5,429 nucleotides of DNA from an uncultured Lachnospiraceae bacterium (GCA_910579225.1 CAJTTI010000057.1:1-5429); one strand, 5' to 3'; positions 1 through 4,700 are shown, counted from the first letter of the stretch. Made by a program: numbers and translations. Notes: a model not told the origin generated them from the letters alone.

Positions 1-1
1 G

Positions 2-460
2 CAGGACAGGGGGCGGCGGTCACTTAGCTGCCCGGACTGCGGGGACACCGTTTATCCGGCCATCGCCCCGGTGGTCATGGTGGCGGTCACGGACGGGGAC
101 AGGCTTCTGATGACGAAGTACGGGGACCGTCCCCTCCCACAATGGGTTCTGGTGTCAGGCTTTGTGGAGGCGGGGGAGACGCTGGAGGAAGCGGCGGAGA
201 GGGAAGTCTATGAGGAAACGGGCGTCCACATCAGGGGCCTTAAATATTTTGGGAGCCAGCCCTGGGGCTTTTCCGGTTCCGTGATTGCAGGTTATACGGC
301 GGAGCTGGACGGTTCAGACCAACTGAACATCGACACCGGAGAACTGTCAGCGGCGGCATGGCACCCACGTTCCAGTCTGCCGAAGGAGCTGACGGACATC
401 AGCATCGCTTATGAGATGATAGAGGCAATGCGCCTGCCGGAGAAAGGAGGAGCCGGATGA
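2..460 (+). CDS. nudC: NudC-like Nudix hydrolase (NAD(H) pyrophosphatase family), 5' end missing
   Basis: The reading frame is already open at base 2, so the gene starts upstream; 152 residues and the stop are visible. The fragment begins with the second half of a zinc ribbon (SCPDCG) followed by YPAIAPVVMVAV, matching the NudC layout of zinc ribbon then Nudix domain. A complete Nudix box lies at bases 158-226: G-x5-E-x7-REV-x-EE-x-G-V, whose glutamates bind the catalytic metal. It is followed by SQPWGFSGS (from base 254), the NudC-type SQPW signature that separates NADH pyrophosphatases from other Nudix enzymes. Members hydrolyse NAD(H) to NMN(H) and AMP, and NudC can also remove NAD caps from RNA; the actual substrate here is inferred. 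The stop overlaps the pyrK start (ATGA), so the two genes are translationally coupled. Confidence 0.88.
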   Translation, partial: QDRGRRSLSCPDCGDTVYPAIAPVVMVAVTDGDRLLMTKYGDRPLPQWVLVSGFVEAGETLEEAAEREVYEETGVHIRGLKYFGSQPWGFSGSVIAGYTAELDGSDQLNIDTGELSAAAWHPRSSLPKELTDISIAYEMIEAMRLPEKGGAG

Positions 461-1224
461 ATACCTATTGCATGGCGACTATAAGAAACCAGAAGGAACT
501 TTTGCCCGGAATATGGAAAATGGAGCTGGTTGCGCCTGAAATCGCCCATAGTGCCAGACCGGGGCAGTTCATCCAGATGTACCCGCCGGATGAGAGAAAC
601 CTGCTGGCACGCCCGCTCAGCCTGGCAGCCATCCATGGGGAAAGCGTGGAAGTGGTGTACCGGGTGGTGGGGAAGGGCACGGAGCAGTTCTCCCGGCTGC
701 GGGAAAATGATACGGTACGGCTCATGGGGCCTCTGGGGAACGGGTTCACGCTGCCGGAGGCAGGGGAGCGGAGCGTCATCATCGGCGGCGGCCTGGGGAT
801 TCCTCCCCTTCTGGAGCTTTCCAAAAGGATTCCGGGAGAGGCGGAGGTTTTCCTGGGCTATGCGGATGCCCCGTTCATGGACGGGGATTTCCGGGGACAT
901 GGCCGGAAGGTCCATGTGGCGAGCCAGACTGGGAACGGCGGCTTCTGCGGGACGGTACTGGAGCTTGTGGAGGACATCGCGCCTCTGGCGGACAGGATAT
1001 ATGCCTGCGGCCCCCGGCAGATGCTGCAGGCCGTGGCGGAATGGGCAGAAAGGCAGGGCATCCCGGCCCAGGTATCCATGGAGGAACGGATGGCCTGCGG
1101 CATAGGCGCATGTCTTGGATGTGCAGTGAAGATACAGAAGCCGGGGGAGAAGGACTGGCAGTACCTGCGGGTATGCAGGGATGGCCCGGTCTTTTCCGGC
1201 AGGGAGGTGGTGTGGAATGGATGA
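457..1224 (+). CDS. pyrK: Dihydroorotate dehydrogenase B, electron-transfer subunit PyrK
   Basis: This 255-residue cytoplasmic protein is the FAD and [2Fe-2S] subunit of class 1B dihydroorotate dehydrogenase. It carries electrons from PyrD's FMN to NAD+ in de novo pyrimidine synthesis. The fold is ferredoxin-reductase-like. The flavin motif RPLSL is at residues 52-56, GPLGNGF at 91-97, the nucleotide-binding glycine run GGGLGIPPL at 110-118, and YACGPRQML at 182-190. The C-terminal iron-sulfur motif is CGIGACLGC with a fourth cysteine in LRVC, giving Cys214, 219, 222 and 240. Length is normal for PyrK. The start at 457 has a near-perfect ribosome binding site (AAAGGAGG, 443-450) six bases upstream and overlaps the Nudix stop by four bases. 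The stop overlaps pyrD. The identification is secure. Confidence 0.97.
   Translation: MNTYCMATIRNQKELLPGIWKMELVAPEIAHSARPGQFIQMYPPDERNLLARPLSLAAIHGESVEVVYRVVGKGTEQFSRLRENDTVRLMGPLGNGFTLPEAGERSVIIGGGLGIPPLLELSKRIPGEAEVFLGYADAPFMDGDFRGHGRKVHVASQTGNGGFCGTVLELVEDIAPLADRIYACGPRQMLQAVAEWAERQGIPAQVSMEERMACGIGACLGCAVKIQKPGEKDWQYLRVCRDGPVFSGREVVWNG
1202..1209 (+). promoter_or_regulatory. Ribosome binding site that decides the pyrD start
   Basis: GGGAGGTG lies inside the end of pyrK, seven bases before ATG 1217. It favours that start over the longer frame that opens at 1181. Confidence 0.75.
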
Positions 1225-2125
1225 CAGGATGGAGACGGTGGTTGCAGGGGTGGCGCTGAAGAACCCGGTCATTACGGCATCGGGCACATTCGGCTCAGGC
1301 CGTGAGTACGGGGAACTGATCGATCTGGACCGCCTGGGGGCGGTCACGGTCAAAGGTGTTTCCTGTGAGCCGTGGAAAGGGAATCCGGCCCCCAGGATTG
1401 CGGAAACGCAGAGCGGCATGCTGAATTCCATCGGGCTGCAGAATCCGGGAGTGGAGCATTTCATTGAGCATGACCTGCCGTTCCTCCGGCAGCATGACAC
1501 AAAAATCATCGTGAATATCTGCGGGCATACGCTGGCGCAGTATTGCGCGGTTGCGGAGAGGCTGGCGGACTGTGATGTGGACATGCTGGAGCTGAACATC
1601 TCCTGTCCGAATGTGGAGGAAGGAGGGCTGGCTTTCGGGACGGCCCCACGGATGGTAGAGCGAGTCGTGCAGGCGGTACGCCATTATACCGGGCAGCCCC
1701 TGGTCGTGAAGCTCTCCCCGGAGGTCACGGACATAACGGAGATTGCCAGGGCAGCGGTATCAGGCGGTGCGGACGCGCTTTCCCTGATCAACACGCTGCG
1801 GGGGATGAAGATAGACATCCACAGGCGCAGGGCGGTGCTCGCCAGTAAGACAGGGGGCTATTCCGGTCCGGGCATCATGCCGGTGGCGCTACGGATGGTC
1901 TATGAGGTGTGCAGGGTCGTTGACGTGCCGGTGATCGGCATGGGCGGCATCGCCACCTTTGAGGATGCCCTGGAGTTCATCATGGCCGGGGCTGCCGCAG
2001 TCGCGGTAGGGACGGCGAACTTCCATAACCCTTATGCCACGGTGGAGATCATAGAGGGCATCCGGGGGTATATGGAGGAAAACAACATAGCCTCTTTGGA
2101 CAGGATCAGGGGCATCATTGATTAG
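1217..2125 (+). CDS. pyrD: Dihydroorotate dehydrogenase B, catalytic subunit PyrD (class 1B)
   Basis: This 302-residue FMN enzyme oxidises dihydroorotate to orotate, the fourth step of UMP synthesis, and works as a complex with PyrK. Visible marks are the N-terminal KNPVITASGTFG (residues 15-26), the active-site loop NISCPNVEEGG with catalytic Cys130 (class 1 uses Cys where class 2 uses Ser), GGYSGPGIMPVALRMVYEV (from residue 213), and the FMN-phosphate motifs GMGGI (241-245) and AVGTANF (263-269). The frame is open from 1181, but the start is placed at ATG 1217 because GGGAGGTG (1202-1209) sits seven bases before it and the resulting N-terminus MDDRMETVVAGV matches the family length. It overlaps pyrK by eight bases. 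ATG 1229 is a less likely alternative. A pyrE, frequent after pyrD in clostridia, is absent here. Confidence 0.97.
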   Translation: MDDRMETVVAGVALKNPVITASGTFGSGREYGELIDLDRLGAVTVKGVSCEPWKGNPAPRIAETQSGMLNSIGLQNPGVEHFIEHDLPFLRQHDTKIIVNICGHTLAQYCAVAERLADCDVDMLELNISCPNVEEGGLAFGTAPRMVERVVQAVRHYTGQPLVVKLSPEVTDITEIARAAVSGGADALSLINTLRGMKIDIHRRRAVLASKTGGYSGPGIMPVALRMVYEVCRVVDVPVIGMGGIATFEDALEFIMAGAAAVAVGTANFHNPYATVEIIEGIRGYMEENNIASLDRIRGIID

Positions 2126-2325
2126 CTGGCACAGGCGGCAGAATGCTGTGCTTATAGCCATTATTCATTATGTTATTAGAACCTGAACAAGTATTGTTTA
2201 AGATTTAGCAATAGGAGGCGATATCCAACTAACTAAACCCAGAATCTTATGAAATTGATTTTTTATGGCCCATTTATAAATGATTTCAAGAATCAAGAGA
2301 TAATCTTGTAAAAAAAGTTTTTAAT

Positions 2326-2386
2326 AACAGGCATCCTGCCAAAGAAAAAAACGGTGCTTTGGCGGGTATATTTTAGTGTGCCTGTT
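2326..2386 (+). other. Stacked hairpin element ahead of a terminator (possible leader RNA)
   Basis: An outer 8-bp stem (AACAGGCA 2326-2333 with TGCCTGTT 2379-2386) encloses an inner 10-bp stem (CCTGCCAAAG 2335-2344 with CTTTGGCGGG 2357-2366, one G-T pair) and an A-rich loop. A full intrinsic terminator follows ten bases later, so the pair resembles a leader or riboswitch-like arrangement. I did not recognise any known riboswitch core here. Confidence 0.4.
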
Positions 2387-2395
2387 TATAAATGC

Positions 2396-2436
2396 AATCC
2401 TTCCTGGCTCTGTTTTGAGAGTAGGGAGGATTTTTT
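2396..2436 (+). terminator. Intrinsic (Rho-independent) terminator
   Basis: AATCCTTCCT (2396-2405) pairs with AGGGAGGATT (2423-2432), ten bp with one G-T pair. After a small internal mismatch it continues as CTCT (2408-2411) with AGAG (2418-2421) and a GTTTTG loop. Six T residues follow (2431-2436). It could end pyr-operon read-through or a short leader RNA. The right arm also contains a GGAGGA sequence, so the hairpin would hide a ribosome binding site if anything downstream were translated. Confidence 0.7.
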
Positions 2437-2674
2437 ATTGGCTGTAACGCAAACCATGGGTGTAGTTCATCCCTGTTGGCGAAAAGACAGGCGTATTTGT
2501 TCTGAAGCCGTATATGGGGATACGGATGCAAAGAACTGTAATGATTTAAGGCTACAAAGAAGGAAAAAATGTGATTTTGGGAGCAAACGGCCAAAAAAAT
2601 CAGTAGTTTGGTGAAGGGATTTTGCGGTCTGCAATATGAACTAATAGGACATCATATACAGGAACAAAAAGATG

Positions 2675-2711
2675 AAACGCAGAGGGATGTATCAATCTTT
2701 CTGTGTTTTTT
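2675..2711 (+). terminator. Intrinsic terminator upstream of the sigma-like gene
   Basis: Bases 2675-2688 and 2695-2708 form a continuous 14-bp stem (three G-T pairs) with loop GTATCA, ending in six T residues (2706-2711). It lies about 90 bases before the sigma-like start codon. It should therefore stop upstream transcripts, unless it acts as an attenuator controlling that gene. Confidence 0.72.
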
Positions 2712-2785
2712 CTGTTACGAGGCCTGTACCCCAGGGTGCCGTTCCCCGCCCGGCTTGTTCTTCATTTTAGAAATTTAAAGAAAAT

Positions 2786-2791
2786 GGAGGA
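2786..2791 (+). promoter_or_regulatory. Ribosome binding site that decides the sigma-like start
   Basis: GGAGGA sits seven bases before ATG 2799. The in-frame ATG at 2784 and the upstream frame from 2703 have no comparable site, and the 2703 frame begins inside the terminator. Confidence 0.75.
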
Positions 2792-2798
2792 CAGGCCT

Positions 2799-3251
2799 AT
2801 GGCAAAGCCAGGCAGACTGCCAGACTTCCGGAAAATGTATCCGGAGGCCAGCGAAGAAGTGATCGAAGTATTGAAGGAAACAGAGAGAAAAATGCAGTAT
2901 CAGGAGTACGACCTGAAGGCAGAGCAGACCATCATTGACCAGGATGCACAGGAGATCCGGGTGATACCGAGCCGGGAGGACTCCTATGAGCGCCTGCTGG
3001 AAGAACATAACCTGCCGGCAGATGAGCAGGCGGATGTGGAAAACATCGTACTTAGAAAGATACTGCGAAAACAGCTCCATGAGGCCATCCGGAACCTGGA
3101 AGAAGGGGAACAGTATCTGATCATCCAGCTGTTTTTTATGGACAGGAGTGAGAGGGAGCTGGCGGAAGAACTGGGGCTCTCCCAGAAGGCCGTGAACAAG
3201 CGCCGCCATAAGATTTTGAGAAAGTTGAAAAAGTTTTTAGAGAAATTTTGA
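2799..3251 (+). CDS. Sigma-70 region-4-like helix-turn-helix protein
   Basis: This 150-residue, highly charged protein has a C-terminal segment (about residues 94-146) that reads as sigma-70 region 4: a leucine-rich helix, then SERELAEELGLSQKAVNKRRHKILRKLKKFL. The helix-turn-helix is near residues 117-138 and would contact promoter -35 DNA. The N-terminal 90 residues are acidic and helical-looking with no recognisable region 2, so it is unlikely to act alone as a complete sigma factor. It more likely serves as a specialised regulator or a partner in a split sigma. Small region-4-like proteins of this kind occur in Bacillota conjugative elements and phages. Start 2799 is chosen from its ribosome binding site. 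No close downstream gene shares its transcript; long non-coding DNA follows. The domain call is firm, the cellular role is not. Confidence 0.82.
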   Translation: MAKPGRLPDFRKMYPEASEEVIEVLKETERKMQYQEYDLKAEQTIIDQDAQEIRVIPSREDSYERLLEEHNLPADEQADVENIVLRKILRKQLHEAIRNLEEGEQYLIIQLFFMDRSERELAEELGLSQKAVNKRRHKILRKLKKFLEKF

Positions 3252-3330
3252 TTTTTTGGTTCTCAAACCTCTCTCCCAACGTGGAAATAAGTGAAGGGGA
3301 TAAAATTCCCTTCTCTGTCCTTTGAAAAAT
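3252..3330. other. Short spacer after the sigma-like gene
   Basis: It contains one 8-bp hairpin (GAAGGGGA 3293-3300 with TTCCCTTC 3306-3313, one G-T pair) without a good T-run, so at best a weak terminator. A TAAAAT at 3301-3306 resembles a -10 box but lacks a clear -35. The promoter for the following RNA locus, if it exists, should lie in or near this spacer. Confidence 0.4.
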
Positions 3331-3345
3331 ACCGCCCCAGGCGGT
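3325..3345 (-). terminator. Possible minus-strand intrinsic terminator
   Basis: ACCGCC (3331-3336) and GGCGGT (3340-3345) form a perfect 6-bp GC-rich stem. Read on the minus strand it is followed by ATTTTTC. This would end an antisense transcript of the 3331-3836 locus. On the + strand there is no T-run, so there it can only be a 5' hairpin of the proposed RNA. Confidence 0.35.
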
Positions 3346-3370
3346 CATATCCAGCAGTTATGATACGTTA

Positions 3371-3532
3371 GCTGTACAGCGCGAAAGCGCAAAGCGGCGA
3401 AGGAGGACACGCCAGGACCACCTGCAGACAGTCAGAGTGTCTGTCAATAAGATGACATCAAAGGTGCAGAGCGGGAACTGTCCGTCCTGAAAATACCCCA
3501 TGGCCGGGGCATACCGCAATGACCTGTACAGC
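3371..3532. repeat. Two copies of the palindrome CTGTACAG
   Basis: GCTGTACAGC (3371-3380) and CTGTACAGC (3524-3532) share the self-complementary core CTGTACAG. ATGATAC lies next to both, on the left of the first copy and on the right of the second. As RNA, the copies can pair with each other into a perfect 9-bp helix closing a roughly 140-base domain. As DNA, they could be two operators for a dimeric repressor. Confidence 0.6.
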
Positions 3533-3588
3533 CTATAATGATACTTCCGTCCAGTCACAGCCCCTTTTTAGGAAGGGAACCGCAATGA
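3496..3588 (+). repeat. Repeated module: C-rich hairpin followed by ACCGCAATGA
   Basis: The exact 10-mer ACCGCAATGA occurs at 3513-3522 and 3579-3588, 66 bases apart. Each copy is preceded by a hairpin opening with CCCC: CCCC/GGGG at 3496-3509, and CCCTT/AAGGG at 3562-3577. The hairpin arms differ while the tail is identical, as expected for a duplicated RNA module. Confidence 0.5.
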
Positions 3589-3635
3589 GGGCGGCGGCCA
3601 GAGATCCTGGCCGGGGTTCGAGTCCCATGACGGTT
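3578..3635 (+). other. tRNA-like sub-structure with a T-arm motif
   Basis: The stem AACCG/CGGTT encloses a hairpin (CGGCCAG 3595-3601, CTGGCCG 3607-3613) directly followed by GGG-TTCGAGT-CCC, a T-loop sequence matching the tRNA GGTTCGANTCC box. It is not a functional tRNA: the T-stem pairs over only three bp, there is no D-arm, the would-be anticodon loop lacks U33, and spacing to the following CCA is wrong. It is best seen as a T-loop inside the larger RNA. Confidence 0.4.
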
Positions 3636-3805
3636 AGCCAAAACCGGTTGTAACTGACTGCCCAGGCTCCGGGAAGTAGTGTCGAATGGGAGCAGATGAA
3701 ACGTGAAAATGAAGAACAAGCACGATTTTTCATGTGAGGAAAGGCAATCCGCTGTAAGGCGGATAACCTGCGTACACAAATGTGTGCGTTTATGAAGTAT
3801 GACAG

Positions 3806-3836
3806 GCGGCGGTCTGTATTTCAGGCCGCTGCTTTT
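3806..3836 (+). terminator. Intrinsic terminator between the RNA locus and mazF
   Basis: An 11-bp stem (3806-3816 with 3822-3832, two G-T pairs), loop TATTT, then four T residues. It gives a defined 3' end to the proposed RNA and sits 53 bases before the mazF start codon. Confidence 0.8.
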
Positions 3837-3874
3837 ATAAAGAAAGAACAGGAAATGTCGTTTTGCTGACAGAA

Positions 3875-3880
3875 GGAGGG
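3875..3880 (+). promoter_or_regulatory. Ribosome binding site that decides the mazF start
   Basis: GGAGGG lies nine bases before ATG 3890. The longer frame opening with TTG at 3863 would place this site inside the gene, so 3890 is preferred. Confidence 0.75.
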
Positions 3881-3889
3881 AAGGCAGAA

Positions 3890-4291
3890 ATGGCAGGAAG
3901 AAAAATCAGGCGTGGAGATATCTACTATGCTGACTTAAGGCCGGTAGTTGGCTGTGAGCAGGGCGGCATTCGTCCGGTGGTGATCCTGCAGAATAACACA
4001 GGGAACCGGTTCAGTCCAACTACCATAGCGGCAGCGATCACCAGCCGGGACGGAAAGCATCAGATCCCCACCCATATCCACATAGACAGGCAGTTTCACG
4101 GACTGCACCAGGATTCCATGATCTTACTGGAACAGGTACGGACCCTGGATCAGAAACGGTTGCGTGAATACATAGGCTGCCTGGATAAAGCAACCCTGGC
4201 GGCAGTGGACAGGGGGCTGATCGTCAGTCTGGGGATGAAAAATATCCAGAAGGAAAATACAGCTGTAGATACGGCAGCTATAAAAAAATGA
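3890..4291 (+). CDS. mazF: MazF/PemK-family endoribonuclease toxin without visible MazE
   Basis: This 133-residue protein has the whole MazF pattern: RRGDIYYADL (7-16), the loop GCEQGGIRPVVILQN (21-35), NRFSPTTIAAAIT (39-51), PTHIHID (60-66) and LLEQVRTLDQKRL (79-91). Arg28 and Thr51 align with the catalytic Arg25 and Thr48 of Bacillus subtilis MazF (NdoA), so activity is expected. MazF toxins cleave single-stranded mRNA at short sequences and arrest growth. The usual GSEQGG serine is a cysteine here. A C-terminal tail of about 15 residues extends past the core. No MazE-like antitoxin gene lies upstream; instead there is a structured RNA region and terminator. No promoter is evident in the 53 bases between terminator and start. 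The stop overlaps the next ATG (ATGA). The fold is firm; what neutralises it is unknown. Confidence 0.9.
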   Translation: MAGRKIRRGDIYYADLRPVVGCEQGGIRPVVILQNNTGNRFSPTTIAAAITSRDGKHQIPTHIHIDRQFHGLHQDSMILLEQVRTLDQKRLREYIGCLDKATLAAVDRGLIVSLGMKNIQKENTAVDTAAIKK

Positions 4292-4683
4292 GTCAGAACA
4301 GGGCGAAGAAGCAGACAGAGAGGAAGAGAAGTATGGATGACAGAAAGAAGAAAGCATGGATCTATACCCATATTGATGCGCCGGAGGACAGCCATGGTAC
4401 CTTAAAGAAGCAATATGAACAGCTGAACACCTATGGAGAACAGCTCCGGATGGAGATCGCAGGCAGTTCCAGCGATATGGGAGAAACGGCAGGGTTAGAG
4501 AGACCCGGACTGGAGCTGTTCCTGGAGGCAAAGGACAGCAGGGGGATCGAAGTGCTGTTGGTTCTGGATTCCTCCAGGATCTCCCGTGATAAGGAATTGG
4601 TCACGGATTTTCTGCTCCGGATGCATCAGTGTGGGATTGAAGTATGTTCTCCTTTGGAGGGAATAATCTCTACCGCAGGGTGA
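4288..4683 (+). CDS. Stand-alone serine-recombinase-like domain, catalytic serine lost
   Basis: Its 131 residues match the N-terminal catalytic domain of serine recombinases: WIYTHIDAPED (24-34), a KKQYEQL helix (40-46), GLERPGLELFLEAK (69-82), LLVLDSSRISRD (90-101) and GIEVCSPLEG (116-125). In active enzymes the first motif reads Y-x-R-V-S, with Ser as nucleophile; here it is Y26-T-H-I-D30, so both Arg and Ser are replaced. The later R-I-S-R is kept. The DNA-binding and zinc-ribbon C-terminus of large recombinases is absent. It is therefore probably not a recombinase, and may be a regulator, a partner subunit or a decaying relic. The ATG at 4288 overlaps the mazF stop but lacks a ribosome binding site. 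ATG 4333 (MDDRKKKAWIYT) has AGGAAG six bases before it and may be the true start. Confidence 0.7.
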   Translation: MSQNRAKKQTERKRSMDDRKKKAWIYTHIDAPEDSHGTLKKQYEQLNTYGEQLRMEIAGSSSDMGETAGLERPGLELFLEAKDSRGIEVLLVLDSSRISRDKELVTDFLLRMHQCGIEVCSPLEGIISTAG

Positions 4684-4686
4684 GAA

Positions 4687-4694
4687 AAGGAGGG
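4687..4694 (+). promoter_or_regulatory. Ribosome binding site that decides the start at 4701
   Basis: AAGGAGGG ends six bases before ATG 4701. It excludes the longer frame that opens at 4644 inside the previous gene. Confidence 0.75.
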
Positions 4695-4700
4695 CATGAA

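Larger units (their letters stand above)
2126..2798. other. 673-base gene-poor stretch between pyrD and the sigma-like gene
   Basis: No convincing protein gene is present. Composition changes from the GC-rich pyr genes to strongly AT-rich DNA around 2150-2330, consistent with a junction between chromosome and an acquired segment. The stretch holds a weak hairpin just after pyrD (GCACAG 2129-2134 with CTGTGC 2146-2151, no T-run, so a poor terminator), a double-stem element (2326-2386), two intrinsic terminators (2396-2436 and 2675-2711), and small hairpins between them: CCTGT/ACAGG at 2472-2491 and CCGTAT/ATACGG at 2508-2525. I see no clear sigma-A promoter, tRNA or insertion sequence. An 86-codon GTG frame (2354-2614) begins inside a hairpin and is probably not a gene. 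Confidence 0.6.
3331..3836 (+). ncRNA. Large structured non-coding RNA candidate, family unknown
   Basis: About 500 bases with no credible protein gene and many helices seen by hand. They are: long-range CAGTTA 3355-3360 with TAACTG 3651-3656; a perfect 9-bp helix 3371-3379 with 3524-3532; a GCGC-GAAA-GCGC hairpin with a GNRA loop (3379-3390); nested stems 3413-3418/3484-3489, 3419-3423/3462-3466 and 3425-3430/3438-3443; CCCC/GGGG 3496-3509; CCCTT/AAGGG 3562-3577; AACCG 3578-3582 with CGGTT 3631-3635, enclosing a 7-bp hairpin (3595-3613) and a T-arm-like GGG-TTCGAGT-CCC (3614-3626); a 9-bp stem 3701-3709/3727-3735; ATCCGC/GCGGAT 3747-3764; and 3771-3788. It ends in an intrinsic terminator. 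Most helices are mutually compatible apart from one-base overlaps. The 5' end is not defined. Size and T-loop recall ROOL or GOLLD RNAs, but that link is a guess. A conjugative origin of transfer is another possibility. Confidence 0.55.

Noticed and set aside
530..1105. 191-codon plus-strand frame inside pyrK
   Set aside because: Trp/Arg/Gly-rich out-of-frame translation of pyrK with no ribosome binding site.
409..1599. Long minus-strand open frame of 396 codons
   Set aside because: It lies antisense to pyrK and pyrD, has low-complexity, Pro/Arg/Ser-rich content and no family match; it is a shadow of GC-rich coding DNA.
2249..2311. 20-codon ATG frame in the AT-rich stretch
   Set aside because: No ribosome binding site and nothing distinctive in the peptide; expected by chance.
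2354..2614. 86-codon GTG-started frame
   Set aside because: It begins inside one hairpin and crosses a strong terminator, has no ribosome binding site at the GTG and no recognisable domain.
3534..3539. Perfect TATAAT box
   Set aside because: No acceptable -35 hexamer at 16-18 bases upstream, and it lies inside the proposed RNA next to the long-range helix.
3331..3640. tmRNA or true tRNA gene, suggested by GGTTCGAGTCCC
   Set aside because: No matching acceptor or D-arm, a three-pair T-stem, wrong distance to CCA, and no alanine tRNA-like identity pair or tag frame.
3696..3737. 13-codon frame MKRENEEQARFFM with GGGAG upstream
   Set aside because: It coincides with a 9-bp RNA stem and is too short to support; a leader peptide cannot be excluded.
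3358..3779. Overlapping minus-strand frames in the non-coding region
   Set aside because: Several short frames overlap one another, none has a convincing start signal, and the bases are better explained by RNA helices.
2126..3889. CRISPR array, insertion sequence or group II intron in the non-coding stretches
   Set aside because: No regularly spaced repeats, no transposase or reverse transcriptase frame, and no terminal inverted repeats with target duplications were found.
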